NCBI GenBank assembly: GCA_964637835.1
Contig: CAZWYF010000001.1
Coordinates: 124,001-188,000 of the forward strand
Reading direction: 5' to 3'
Source: Glo-17 sp964637835
GTDB lineage: Bacteria; Krumholzibacteriota; Krumholzibacteriia; LZORAL124-64-63
DNA length: 64,000 bases
Position 1 is the stretch's first letter. Each line of letters begins with the position of its first letter. The position numbers and the translations under genes are program-made. The notes beneath the pieces are model-generated. The model saw only the letters and a list, made by a program, of their open reading frames with translations. It ran no database searches and had not been told where the DNA came from. This document shows, one piece after another, positions 24,139 through 34,400 of the stretch.

Positions 24139-26910
24139 ATGGCACGCCTCATCCCACACCGGCGCCGGGTGGCGCTGCTGGCCACGCTGCTGGCCATCGC
24201 CGCGATCTGGTGGTCCGGTCTGCGCCCCGATCCGGCGGCGCGGCCCTCTGGACTGGACGCCGACGCGTGGCGCGTGGTGCGCGCGGGCGACGAGGCGGCC
24301 GCGGCCGCCCTGGTCGCGCATCGTGGCAGCTGGTCGGCGGTGGGGACCTACGAGGCCCTCCGCGATGCCCATGCCCGCGAGGACGACCCCGCCGGCCGGG
24401 ATTCCCTCGCCGCGGCCCTCGCCACCTGGGCCGGCGGCCTGGCCCGCGGGCTCGAGCTGCCGGAGTACCGTCGCGACGCCGCCTTCCGTCGGGCCCGGAC
24501 GCCAGCGGAGGCGGCCAGGCTCCTGCAGCGGCGGCAGGCGGTGGCCGCCGCCCTGGCCGACACCGTCGCCCCCGCCGACAGCGTCCGCGCACGCCTGCTG
24601 GCCCAGGCGTCGGCCCTGCGGCGGGCGGGCGACCACCTCGAGGCGGCGCGCACCGCCTATCACGCGGCCAATCTCGGGCTGAAGGTGGGGGACCACGCCG
24701 CCGCGCGGGAGGAGTTCGCCGCCGTGCTGGCCGACGCCCGGGCCCATGGCCTGACCGCGTCCACCTGCGACGCGCTCAACAGCCTGGCCCTCTTCGCGGT
24801 CATGGAACGCGACACCGCCGGTGCGGCCTGGCTCCGCGAATCGGTGGATCTGGCGCGTCGGAGCCGGCTGGCGGCCCGGGCCGGCCGGGCGCTCACGGTG
24901 GCCGGGATCCAGGCCCATCGCGAGGGCCGCTTCGCCCGCGCGCTCGATCTGCTCGAGGAGGCGGTGACGCTCTGCCGCGAGCTGGGCGAGGCCTGGCAGG
25001 GGCTGCCCTACCTGGTCTACCTCATGCGCGTGCATGCCGGCCTGGACGACTGGGACCAGGTGGCATCGCTCGCGCCGCGGGCGGAGCTGCTGCTGCGCGA
25101 GGCCGCGGCCGCCGGGGCCGACCCCCTGCTGCAGCAGCGGGAGGGCCTGCGGCTGCAGGAGCTGCAGCTGCGCCTGGCCATCCGCGGGGGACAGGTCGCC
25201 GCGGCGCTGGAGGCCTACCCCCGCCTCGTCGCGGCGGCGCGCCGGCAGCCCTTCGCCGAGCTCGCCTACGTCCAGGATCGCCAGCTGCGCGCCCTGCTCG
25301 CGGCCGGCCGCCCCGACGCCGTCCTCGCGCGGCTGCCGGCCGCCCTGGCCCATGCCCAGGGAGGCAACCACCCCGAGCAGCTGAACCTCGCGCTGGTGGC
25401 GGTGGAGGCCCACCTCGATCGGGACGACCTCGCCGCCGCCTCACGGGCCCTGGCGCGCTACGACACCATGGCGGTGGCGCACCCGCGCTGGGTCGTGGAG
25501 CTGGGCCGCGATGCGGACGCCCTGCGGGCCGTGCTGCACGTCCGCCGCGGCGACCGGCACGCGGCCGGGTCGGCCCTCCGCGCGGGCCTCGAGTCCCTGG
25601 CCGGACGGCTGCGCCACAGCGATGCCAGCAGCCTGGCCTACCTCGAGCTGCAACGAGACCGGCGCCTGCGTCGGGCGCTCCGCGCGGTGCTGGGCGAGGA
25701 CCTGCCCACCGCCTACGGCGCCGAGCTGCTCTGGCGGCGCCTGCCGGCCTGGCTGGGCGAGCCCGGTCCGCCCGCCGCCCTGGCGGAAGACCCGGTCGGC
25801 CTGGCCCGCGAGCTGGCAGCGGAGCGACGCGCGCGGCTCGGTCCCCGCCGCCGGCACCTCATGGTGGTCCGGGCGGGGCGGCGGCTGGTGCGCTGGCAGG
25901 CCGATGCGCACGGCCTGCGCGTGGACACCCTCGCGGTGGGCCCCGGCGCGCTGGCCGCTCAGGTCGCCAGTCTCCTCGAGCCGCTCACCTGCGACCCCGG
26001 GCCAGAGGCCGCGATCCCGCCGTCCCTGACGGCGGCCGCCGAGGCCCTGGCCCTGGCGCTCCTGCCGGCCGATCTGTCCGGTCCGCCGGACGCCGCCCCG
26101 GCCGCCCGGTCCGCCGACGTCCTGCTGGTCTCGGCCGAGGGCGACCTGGCCCAGCTGCCCTTCGCCGTCCTCGATACGGACCCCGGCCCGCATTACCGAC
26201 CGCTGGCGCACGTGGTGGACGTGGCGGTGCTCCGGGACGCCGGTCCCTGGCCCGGTGTCCCGGCGGCCCACCCCGGCCTGGTGGTGGCCGACCCCGTGCT
26301 GCCGGACCGGCTGCGCCGGCGCCACCCCGCCCTGGCGAACCTGGTCGCCACCGCGGCCGAGGCCGACCGCGTCCAGGCCCTGATCCCGGGGATGGGGCGC
26401 CTGGAGGGTCCCGCCGCCACCCTGCCCGCCCTGCGGTCGCGCTGGCAGCGGGCCGACGTCCTGTACTTCGCCTGCCACACCCTGCGCGGTCCGGAATCCC
26501 CGTTCCGCACCTTCGTGCCCCTCGGTGCCGTCGGCGGCGCCGCCGCGCTGCAGACGCCGTACCTGGACGTCGCCGCCATCCGTGGCGCCGACCACGGCGC
26601 CACCCGGCTGGTGGTGCTGGCGAGCTGCGCCTCGGGCGCGCCCTACGTCTCGGGTCGGGCCTGGGCGCCCAGCCTCAGCGATGCCTTCCTCGACGGTGGC
26701 GCGCGGGCCGTGCTCACCACGCTCTGGCGGGTGCGGGACGACCAGGCCGCCAGCCTGCCCCTCGCCTTCCTGCGGGCCTGGCGCGATGGCGGCCGCGACC
26801 CCGTGGCCGCCATCGGCGAGGCGCGCCGGCGACTCGGCCGCACGCCGGACGGCGAGGTGGCCCATCCCTTCGGCTGGGCCGCCTGGATGCTCGCCCTGCG
26901 GGATCTCTGA
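24139..26910 (+). CDS. Membrane-anchored TPR-CHAT caspase-like protease
   Basis: A 923-residue protein. An N-terminal signal anchor (RRRVALLATLLAIAAIWWSG, ~8-27) should place the rest in the periplasm. Residues ~130-540 are a helical TPR-like array (ARTAYHAANLGLKVGDHAAA, ARALDLLEEAVTLCRELGEAW). The C-terminal CHAT domain has the catalytic pair His780 in YFACHTLRG and Cys830 in VLASCASG, followed by SLSDAFLDGGARAVLTTLW, the family's hallmark. CHAT domains are caspase/separase-related peptidases. It lies head to head with the ECF sigma/anti-sigma genes and shares a compact leaderless promoter region. I infer that it could cleave the anti-sigma factor's periplasmic TPR part or respond to the same signal. 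Confidence 0.85.
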   Translation: MARLIPHRRRVALLATLLAIAAIWWSGLRPDPAARPSGLDADAWRVVRAGDEAAAAALVAHRGSWSAVGTYEALRDAHAREDDPAGRDSLAAALATWAGGLARGLELPEYRRDAAFRRARTPAEAARLLQRRQAVAAALADTVAPADSVRARLLAQASALRRAGDHLEAARTAYHAANLGLKVGDHAAAREEFAAVLADARAHGLTASTCDALNSLALFAVMERDTAGAAWLRESVDLARRSRLAARAGRALTVAGIQAHREGRFARALDLLEEAVTLCRELGEAWQGLPYLVYLMRVHAGLDDWDQVASLAPRAELLLREAAAAGADPLLQQREGLRLQELQLRLAIRGGQVAAALEAYPRLVAAARRQPFAELAYVQDRQLRALLAAGRPDAVLARLPAALAHAQGGNHPEQLNLALVAVEAHLDRDDLAAASRALARYDTMAVAHPRWVVELGRDADALRAVLHVRRGDRHAAGSALRAGLESLAGRLRHSDASSLAYLELQRDRRLRRALRAVLGEDLPTAYGAELLWRRLPAWLGEPGPPAALAEDPVGLARELAAERRARLGPRRRHLMVVRAGRRLVRWQADAHGLRVDTLAVGPGALAAQVASLLEPLTCDPGPEAAIPPSLTAAAEALALALLPADLSGPPDAAPAARSADVLLVSAEGDLAQLPFAVLDTDPGPHYRPLAHVVDVAVLRDAGPWPGVPAAHPGLVVADPVLPDRLRRRHPALANLVATAAEADRVQALIPGMGRLEGPAATLPALRSRWQRADVLYFACHTLRGPESPFRTFVPLGAVGGAAALQTPYLDVAAIRGADHGATRLVVLASCASGAPYVSGRAWAPSLSDAFLDGGARAVLTTLWRVRDDQAASLPLAFLRAWRDGGRDPVAAIGEARRRLGRTPDGEVAHPFGWAAWMLALRDL

Positions 26911-27050
26911 GCCACGCGTCCAGGGCCTTGCGTCCCGGCCCCTCCGGAGTGCAACCTTGGGGAACTCGCCTACGTTGTCCCTGTTTTCGGAACGGTGGTC
27001 CAGCGGGGGACGACCGTCCGCTTCCTTGCGTGTCATGCGAGAGGGTATCC

Positions 27051-28226
27051 ATGCGCCTGTTCCATCTCATCCCCGGCCTCCTGCTCGCGCTGGTCGTCGG
27101 GCTGTCCGCCGGTTGCGGCGGCGACGACCAGCCGGCCCAGGCCGGCCAGCGGCCGGGCGGTCCCGGCGGCGGTCCCGGCCAGCGCGGCGCGGCCGCCCTG
27201 CCGCCCGCGCCCGTGGCGGTGGCCGAGGTGACCACCGGCCCCATCGCCAGCTATTACCAGGCCACCGCCAGCCTCGAGGCCAAGAAGCAGGCCCAGGTGC
27301 TCGCGCGGGCCGAGGGCGTGGTGGGCGAGCTGCTGGCCGAGGAGGGCGACCGCGTGGCCGACGGTGGTCCGCTCCTGCGCATCGCCAACGAGGAGTACCG
27401 CTTCCGCGTCGAGCAGGCCGCCGCCCGCACCGCGCAGCTCCGCGCCGCCTACGAGCGCCTGGAGCAGATGCGGGCGGAGGACATCGCCACCGCCGAGGAG
27501 ATGGAGGCGGCGCGGGCCGACCTCGCCAGCGCCGAGGCCGACGAGGGCCTGGCCGAGCTGGCGCTCTCCTACACCACGGTGCGCGCGCCGTTCGCCGGCG
27601 TGGTCACCGAGCGGCTGGTGGATCCCGGCCAGAACGTCTCGGTGGGCACGCCCGTGTTCACCGTGGCGGACATCACCCCCCTGCTCGCCCGCGTCCACGT
27701 GCCCAGCCGCGAGTTCCGCGAGCTGAAGCTGGACCAGGACGTGAAGCTGGTGCTCGACAGCACCGGCGACCGCCTCACCGGCCGCATCGACCTGATCAGC
27801 CCGGTGATCGATCCCGCCAGCGGGACCATCAAGGTCACCGTGGAGGTGCCCGAGTATCCCGCCGGCACGCGGCCCGGCGACTTCGCCGCGGTGCACGTGG
27901 TCACCGAGCTGCGGCCGCAGGCCGTCCTGGTGCCGCGGGTGGCCGTGGTCACCGAGAAGGGCGAGAGCGTGGTCTTCGTGGCCGAGCCCGGCGAGGAGGG
28001 CGGGCTCCGTGCGGCGCGCCGACCGGTGAGCGTGGGCTTCACCGACGCCGACCAGGCCCAGCTCCTGTCGGGCGCCGCGCCTGGCGAGCGCGTGGTGGTC
28101 AAGGGCCAGCGGTCGCTCAAGCCCGGCCAGCCCCTGGAGATCCTCGAGGGTCCCGGCGCGGGCGCGACCACCGCCCGCCGCGGTGACGCCGCCGCGGCCG
28201 GGAGCGCCGCGGTCGGAGGCGCCTGA
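27051..28226 (+). CDS. RND efflux periplasmic adaptor (membrane fusion) lipoprotein
   Basis: A 391-residue adaptor protein. It has a lipobox (VVGLSAGC), then the barrel-sandwich half KQAQVLARAEGVVGELLAEEGDRV, a hairpin of modest length (AARTAQLRAAYERLEQMRAED), the second half YTTVRAPFAGVVTERLVDPGQNVSVG and beta-barrel and membrane-proximal domains. It links an inner-membrane RND pump to an outer-membrane channel. Its stop overlaps the permease start by one base (TGATG), so the two form an operon. No outer-membrane TolC-like gene follows; one must be supplied from elsewhere. Confidence 0.9.
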   Translation: MRLFHLIPGLLLALVVGLSAGCGGDDQPAQAGQRPGGPGGGPGQRGAAALPPAPVAVAEVTTGPIASYYQATASLEAKKQAQVLARAEGVVGELLAEEGDRVADGGPLLRIANEEYRFRVEQAAARTAQLRAAYERLEQMRAEDIATAEEMEAARADLASAEADEGLAELALSYTTVRAPFAGVVTERLVDPGQNVSVGTPVFTVADITPLLARVHVPSREFRELKLDQDVKLVLDSTGDRLTGRIDLISPVIDPASGTIKVTVEVPEYPAGTRPGDFAAVHVVTELRPQAVLVPRVAVVTEKGESVVFVAEPGEEGGLRAARRPVSVGFTDADQAQLLSGAAPGERVVVKGQRSLKPGQPLEILEGPGAGATTARRGDAAAAGSAAVGGA

Positions 28227-31200
28227 TGCGGGGCATCATCGCGCTGTCGGTGCGCCGGCCGGTGTCGGTGACCATGGCGGCCATCGCCATCGTGGCCTTC
28301 GGCTGGGTGGCGCTGCAGCGCCTCTCGGTGGAACTGCTGCCCGACATCAGCTACCCCACCCTGGTGGTCCAGACCGAGTTCCCCGACACCGCCCCCCAGG
28401 AGGTGGAGAACCTGGTCACCCGGCCGGTGGAGGAGGCGGTGGGCGTCCTGCGCGGGTTGACCACCATCCACTCGGTGAGCCGGGCCGGGCGGTCCGAGGT
28501 GACGCTCGAGTTCGACTGGGGCAGCGACATGGGCGAGCTCTCGCTGGAGGTGCGCGAGAAGCTCGACCGCCTGATCCTGCCCGAGGGCGCCCGCGATCCC
28601 CTGGTCCTGCGGTACGACCCCTCTCTCGACCCCATCGTGCGCCTGGCCTTCACCGGCGAGCGGGACCTGACGGTCCTGCGCCACCTGGCCGACCGCCGCC
28701 TCAAGCCCGACCTGGAGACGGTGCCGGGCATCGCCTCGGCCCAGGTCAAGGGCGGCCTGGAGGAGGAGATCCACGTGGCGGTGGACCAGGAGCGGCTGGC
28801 GGCCCTGAACCTCCCGCTGGCCCTGGTGCGCGACGCGGTGGGCGCCGGGAACCTGAACCTCCCCGGCGGCGCCCTCCGCGGCCGCGACGAGCAGTTCCTG
28901 GTCCGCACGGTCAACGAGTACGACGACCCCGCCGAGATCGCCGACATCGTGATCAGCTACCAGGACGGCCGCGCGGTGCGCGTGCGCGACGTGGCCGAGG
29001 TCACGCGCGGGGCCAGGGAGCGCGAGGAGATCACCCGCACGGGCGGTCGCGAGTCCGTGGAGATCGCCATCTACCGCGAGGGCGACGCCAACACCGTCAA
29101 CGTGGCGCGGGAGCTGCATGCCCGCCTGGCGGAGTGGCGCGATGGCAAGCTGCCCGAGGGTACGCGGCTGGACGTGCTCTTCGACCAGTCCGTCTTCATC
29201 GCCCAGGCCGTCAGCGAGGTGCGCGACGCCGCGCTCATCGGCGGCGTGCTCGCCGTCGTGGTGCTGCTGCTCTTCCTGCGCCACCCGCGCTCCACCGGCA
29301 TCATCGCCCTGTCCATCCCGCTGTCGGTGGTGGCCACCTTCATCCTGCTCTACCAGCTGGACATCTCCCTGAATCTCATGTCCCTCGGCGGCCTCACCCT
29401 GGGCATCGGTATGCTGGTGGACAACTCCATCGTGGTGCTCGAGGCCATCGCGCGGCGGCGGCAGCAGGGCCTGGGCCTGGCGGCCGCGGCGGTGGAGGGC
29501 GCCAGCGAGGTGGGCGCCGCGGTGACCGCGTCCACGCTCACCACGGTGGCCGTCTTCCTGCCCATCGTGTTCGTGGAGGGCATCGCCGGCCAGCTCTTCC
29601 GCGACCAGGCCCTGACGGTGACCTTCTCGCTGCTGGCCTCGCTGCTGGTGGCGGTGTCGGTGATCCCCATGCTCAGCGCCGTGGGCGGCGGCCGTGGCCG
29701 CACCGCCGGCGATGCGGGCGTCACGGCGACCAGCGGCGCCGGCGCCGACGACGCGGCCCTGCACGTGGCGGACCGCCGGCCCCTGTTCACCCTCGGCCGG
29801 ATCAGCGCCTTCTACGACCGCCTGCTCACCGGCGCGGTGCGCCGCCGCGTGCTCACCCTGACGGTGGCCTTCGCCCTCTTCGCGGCCAGCGTCTGGGGCT
29901 TCGGCCAGCTGGGCGTCGAGCTGATCCCGGAGATGACCGAGGGCGAGTTCTTCTTCGAGGCCGAGCTGCCCGAGGGGACCAGCCTGGCGGCCACCGACCG
30001 CATCGTCCAGCGCATGGAGGCCGCGGCCGACGCCCAGCCCGGCGTGGCCCTGCAGTTCGCCACCGTCGGCAGCCGCAGCGGGGCCGGCGGCGTGACCACC
30101 AACACCCGCGGCGAGAATCTGGGCCAGCTCAACGTGGTGCTCGCCGACCGCGCCGACGAGCAGCTCGAGCTGCGCACCGCCGAGGCGCTGCGCGACAGCT
30201 TCGCGCGCATCCCGGACCTGCAGGCCCGGTTCGGTCGTCCGGCGTACTTCACGCTCAAGACGCCGGTGGAGGTGGAGCTCTACGGCGAGGATCTGGACCT
30301 GCTGCGGGACTACTCGCTGGACCTGGCGCGCCGGCTGCAGGGGGTGCCCGGCCTGGCCGACGTGCGCTCCAGCCTCGAGGCCGGCAACCCGGAGCTGCAG
30401 GTGGTCTTCGACCGCGACCGGCTGGCGGCCATGGGCCTGGACATGGCCTCGCTCTCGCAGGCGCTGCAGGACCGGGTCCAGGGCGCCGTGCCCACCCGCT
30501 TCCGCGAGCAGGACCGGCAGATCGACATCCGCGTGCGCAATCGCGAGACCGACCGCGCCAGCCTCGAGGACGTGCGCTCGCTGGTGGTGCCGGGTCCCGG
30601 CGGCGAGCCGCTGCGTCTGGTCACCGTCGCGGACGTGCGTCTGGATCGAGGTCCCGCGGAGGTGCACCGGCTGCAGCAGCAGCGCGCCGCCGTGGTGTCG
30701 GCCAACCTGGACGACCGCGCCCTCGGCGCGGCCATCGCCGACGTGGAGGCCGTGCTCGCGGACGCGACGCCCCCGGAGGGGATCACCGTGGAGCTGGGCG
30801 GCCAGAGCGAGGAGATGGCGGTGAGCTTCGCCAGCCTGCGCTTCGCCCTGGCCCTGGCGGTGTTCCTGGTCTACCTGGTGATGGCGGCCACCTTCGAGAG
30901 CTTCCTGCACCCGCTGATCGTGCTCTTCACCATCCCGCTGGCGCTGGTGGGCGTGGTGGCCTCGCTGCTGGCCACCGGCACCACGGTGACGGTGATCGTG
31001 CTCATCGGCGCGGTGATGCTGGTGGGCATCGTGGTCAACAACGCCATCGTGCTCATCGACACCATCAACCGGTACCGCCGTGGCGGCGTGGAGAAGCGGG
31101 AGGCGGTGCTGCGGGCCGGCCACGCCCGGTTGCGGCCCATCCTGATGACCACGGCCACCACGGTGCTCGGCCTGCTGCCCATGGCCATCAGCTTCGGGCA

Positions 31201-31399
31201 GGGCAGCGAGCTGCGCTCGCCGCTGGCGATCACCGTGGCGGGCGGCCTGCTGCTGTCCACCCTGCTGACGCTGGTGGTGATCCCGGCGGCCTACGCGCTG
31301 GTGCCGTCCACGGTACGAGCGGAGGATCCGCTGGACGCGTCCCGCGCGCCGGGGTCGTCCTTGCCGCGCCTCTCGGGACCCGCGCCGGGCGGCGATTAA
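28226..31399 (+). CDS. RND efflux permease (HAE1-like)
   Basis: A 1,057-residue inner-membrane proton-driven exporter with twelve predicted helices in two repeats. The first half starts MRGIIALSVRRPVSVTMAAI and carries IPLSVVATF and GMLVDNSIVVLEAI (helix 4, one Asp of the proton relay). The second half carries IPLALVGVVAS and VGIVVNNAIVLIDTINRYR. Large periplasmic loops follow helices 1 and 7. An extra Gly/Ala-rich insert lies near residue 490-515 (GGGRGRTAGDAGVTATSGAG). Substrate cannot be told; lipophilic drugs, metals or lipids are all possible. Confidence 0.92.
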   Translation: MRGIIALSVRRPVSVTMAAIAIVAFGWVALQRLSVELLPDISYPTLVVQTEFPDTAPQEVENLVTRPVEEAVGVLRGLTTIHSVSRAGRSEVTLEFDWGSDMGELSLEVREKLDRLILPEGARDPLVLRYDPSLDPIVRLAFTGERDLTVLRHLADRRLKPDLETVPGIASAQVKGGLEEEIHVAVDQERLAALNLPLALVRDAVGAGNLNLPGGALRGRDEQFLVRTVNEYDDPAEIADIVISYQDGRAVRVRDVAEVTRGAREREEITRTGGRESVEIAIYREGDANTVNVARELHARLAEWRDGKLPEGTRLDVLFDQSVFIAQAVSEVRDAALIGGVLAVVVLLLFLRHPRSTGIIALSIPLSVVATFILLYQLDISLNLMSLGGLTLGIGMLVDNSIVVLEAIARRRQQGLGLAAAAVEGASEVGAAVTASTLTTVAVFLPIVFVEGIAGQLFRDQALTVTFSLLASLLVAVSVIPMLSAVGGGRGRTAGDAGVTATSGAGADDAALHVADRRPLFTLGRISAFYDRLLTGAVRRRVLTLTVAFALFAASVWGFGQLGVELIPEMTEGEFFFEAELPEGTSLAATDRIVQRMEAAADAQPGVALQFATVGSRSGAGGVTTNTRGENLGQLNVVLADRADEQLELRTAEALRDSFARIPDLQARFGRPAYFTLKTPVEVELYGEDLDLLRDYSLDLARRLQGVPGLADVRSSLEAGNPELQVVFDRDRLAAMGLDMASLSQALQDRVQGAVPTRFREQDRQIDIRVRNRETDRASLEDVRSLVVPGPGGEPLRLVTVADVRLDRGPAEVHRLQQQRAAVVSANLDDRALGAAIADVEAVLADATPPEGITVELGGQSEEMAVSFASLRFALALAVFLVYLVMAATFESFLHPLIVLFTIPLALVGVVASLLATGTTVTVIVLIGAVMLVGIVVNNAIVLIDTINRYRRGGVEKREAVLRAGHARLRPILMTTATTVLGLLPMAISFGQGSELRSPLAITVAGGLLLSTLLTLVVIPAAYALVPSTVRAEDPLDASRAPGSSLPRLSGPAPGGD

Positions 31400-31486
31400 G
31401 GGTTTCCCGGGGTCAAGTCGGGTTCCCTCGCGGTCGATACCGGATCCAGACCGAGCCGATCGCCCCGACCGACGAGGACTCGCCCC

Positions 31487-34400
31487 ATGCCGTCCCCGCG
31501 CTCCCGGCTGGATGCCGGCACGCTCCTGCTGATCATGCTGGCCATGATGGTGGCCAGTCCGGCGTCTGCGCTGGACCCGGAGCAGGGCCTGCGCCAGTAC
31601 GGCCTGGACGGCTGGACCTCCCTCGACGGCCTGCCCCAGAACTCCATCCAGGCCATTCACCAGACGCGCGACGGCTACCTCTGGTTCGGCACCCAGGAGG
31701 GCCTGGTCCGCTTCGACGGCGTGCGCTTCACCGTGTTCGACGGCGGCAACACGCCGGCGTTCGTGCACGACGACGTCCAGGATCTGGCCGAGACCGCCGA
31801 CGGCAGCCTGTGGATCGCCACCTATGGCGGTGGCCTGTTGCGTCGCCACGAGGGCCGGTTCACCAGCGTGGCCGGCGCGGCCGGCGCCGACGGCGCCGAC
31901 GGCCTGCCCGCCACCGCCAGCGTCATGGCCCTGGCCGTGGGCCCCACCGGGACCCTCTGGATCGGTACGCTGGACGCCGGACTCTTCCGCTGGCGGGACG
32001 GGCGCCTCGAGCGCGTCCCCGTGCCGGCCGACCATGCCGAAGCCGGGATCCTCGCCGTGGCGGAGGACCTCCACGGCACGCTCTGGCTGGGGACCCACCA
32101 GGGCCTGGCCCGCTGCTGGGAGGGCCGCTGGGGCGCCGTCCCCCTGCCGCCCACCGCGGGACATCATTCCATCTGGGCGCTGCACCTCGATGCCGACGGC
32201 ACGCTCTGGACCGCGGCCGGCTCCCTGCTGCTCGCCTGGCAGGGCGAGGGATTCCGCGCCTTCCCCGCGCCGGTGGACCGGCCCTGGGATTACGTCTGCG
32301 CGATCCTGCGGGACGCGGCCGGCAGCCTCTGGCTGGGCACCTACAACGGCGGGCTGATCCGGCGCCGGAACGACCGCTTCGAGGTCCTCGACCAGGCCGA
32401 CGGCCTGGGGGGCGACTCGGTCTCCGCCCTCTGCCAGGACCGCGAGGGCTCGCTCTGGGTGGGCACCTTCCATGGCGGCCTCAACCGGCTGCACGACACG
32501 CCGTTCCGGGCCATCGACACCGCCGCCGGGCTGCCCGGCGACCACGTGCGCGCCGCCCTCCGCGCCCGTGACGGCGCGCTGTGGGTGGGGCTGGATTCCG
32601 AGGGCCTGGTGCGGCGCGGCGCGGACGGCGGGCAGCGGCAGTGGCGCCTGGCCGACGGCCTGCCCGGCGCCACGGTGCACGCCCTGGCCGAGGGGCCCGA
32701 CGGCAGCATGTGGGCCGGCACCGACCGCGGACTGGTCCACCTCACCGCCGGCGGCCTCGCGGTGCTCGATACCCGCCACGGCCTCTCGCACGACGCCGTG
32801 CGCGGCCTCCACGTGGACCGCGAGGGCCGGGTCTGGGTGGGCACCAAGGGCGGTGGCGCCTGCGTGGTCGACGGTGACCGCGTGGAGGCCTTCGGCCCGG
32901 AGGCCGGCCTGCCCTCCACCATCGTCCGCTGGATCACCGAGGACGCGGCGGGGCGCATCTGGCTGGGAACCGAGTCCGGCGTGGTCCGCCGCGACGGCGA
33001 GGGCCGGTTCGAGCCCGTGGCGCCGGGCCAGGGGCTCGAGACATGCTACGTGGTGAGCATCTACCCCGATGACGACGGCGTGGTCTGGCTCGGCACCTAC
33101 GGCAACGGGCTGGTGCGCGTGGAGGACGACCGGGTGGACATCCTCGACACCTCCGACGGCCTCTTCGAGGACGCCATCTATGCCGTGGTGGAGGATACCC
33201 GGGGTCGTCTCTGGCTGCCCTGCAACCGGGGCATCTTCGGCCTCGGCAAGGACCAGATCGCGGCCTACCTCGCCGGAGAGACCCGGCGGCTCGAGCCCCT
33301 GGTGCTCGGCCCCCAGCACGGCATGCCGGGCACCGAGTGCAACGGCGGCTCGCAGCCCTCGTCCTGGCGCGATCCCGACGGGCAGATCGCCTTCGCCACC
33401 AACGGCGGCCTGGCCGTGTTCGATCCCGCCGACGTGGGGCTCTGCGACCGGGCGCCGGAGGTGGTGATCGAGGAGGTCATCGCCGACCACCGCCTCGTCG
33501 CGGGGAGCGACCTGCAGGCCATCCCGCCGGGCCGGCGCGACCTGGAGATCCGCTACACCGGCCTGCACTTCCACGACCCCCGGGGCATCCGATTCCGCTA
33601 CCGGCTCGAGGGCTACGACGCCGACTGGGTCGACGCCGGTCCCCGGCGCCGCGCGTATTACACCAACCTGCCGCCCGGCCACTACACCTTCCGCGTGCGG
33701 GCGGCCAACTCCGACGGGCTGTGGAGCGAGCAGCCCACGGCCCTGCGTTTCCATCTCGAGCCCGCGTTCCACGAGACCGGCGCCTTCCGTTCGCTGGTGC
33801 TGGTGGCGGTGATGCTCGGCGTGCTGGGGGTCTGGCGCTGGCGCGAGGGGGAGGCCGCCCGGCAGCGGCAGGCCCTGCAGGTCCAGGTGGCCGAGAAGAC
33901 GCGCGAGCTGGCCGCGGCCAAGGAGGCCGCCGACGCGGCCAAGGAGGCCGCCGACGCGGCCAACGCGGCCAAGAGCGCGTTCCTGGCCAACATGAGCCAC
34001 GAGATCCGTACCCCCATGAACGCGGTGATCGGGATGACCGACCTGCTGCGCGACACGCCCCTGGAGCCCGGCCAGCGCGAATCGCTGGAGATCGTGCGGT
34101 CGTCGGCACGGGGCCTGCTTTCGCTCCTGAACGACATCCTCGACTTCTCCAAGATCGAGGCCGGCAAGCTGGAACTCGAGCGGACGCCCTTCGAGATCCG
34201 CGAGGTCCTGGACGACGCCCTGCGGACGCTGGTCCTGCGGGCCGACGAGAAGGGACTGGATCTCTGCGGCCGCGTGGCGCCGGACGTGCCGGTGATGCTC
34301 GGCGGCGACGCCATGCGGCTGCGCCAGGTCCTGATGAACCTCCTGGGCAACGCCATCAAGTTCACCGAGGAGGGCGAGGTGAGCGTGGAGGTCGCCGCCG

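Noticed and set aside
31413..31440. TCAAGTCG-N12-GTCGATAC before the hybrid sensor as a sixth sigma28-like promoter
   Set aside because: Spacing is 12 instead of 11 and both boxes are weaker, so it was left out of the set.
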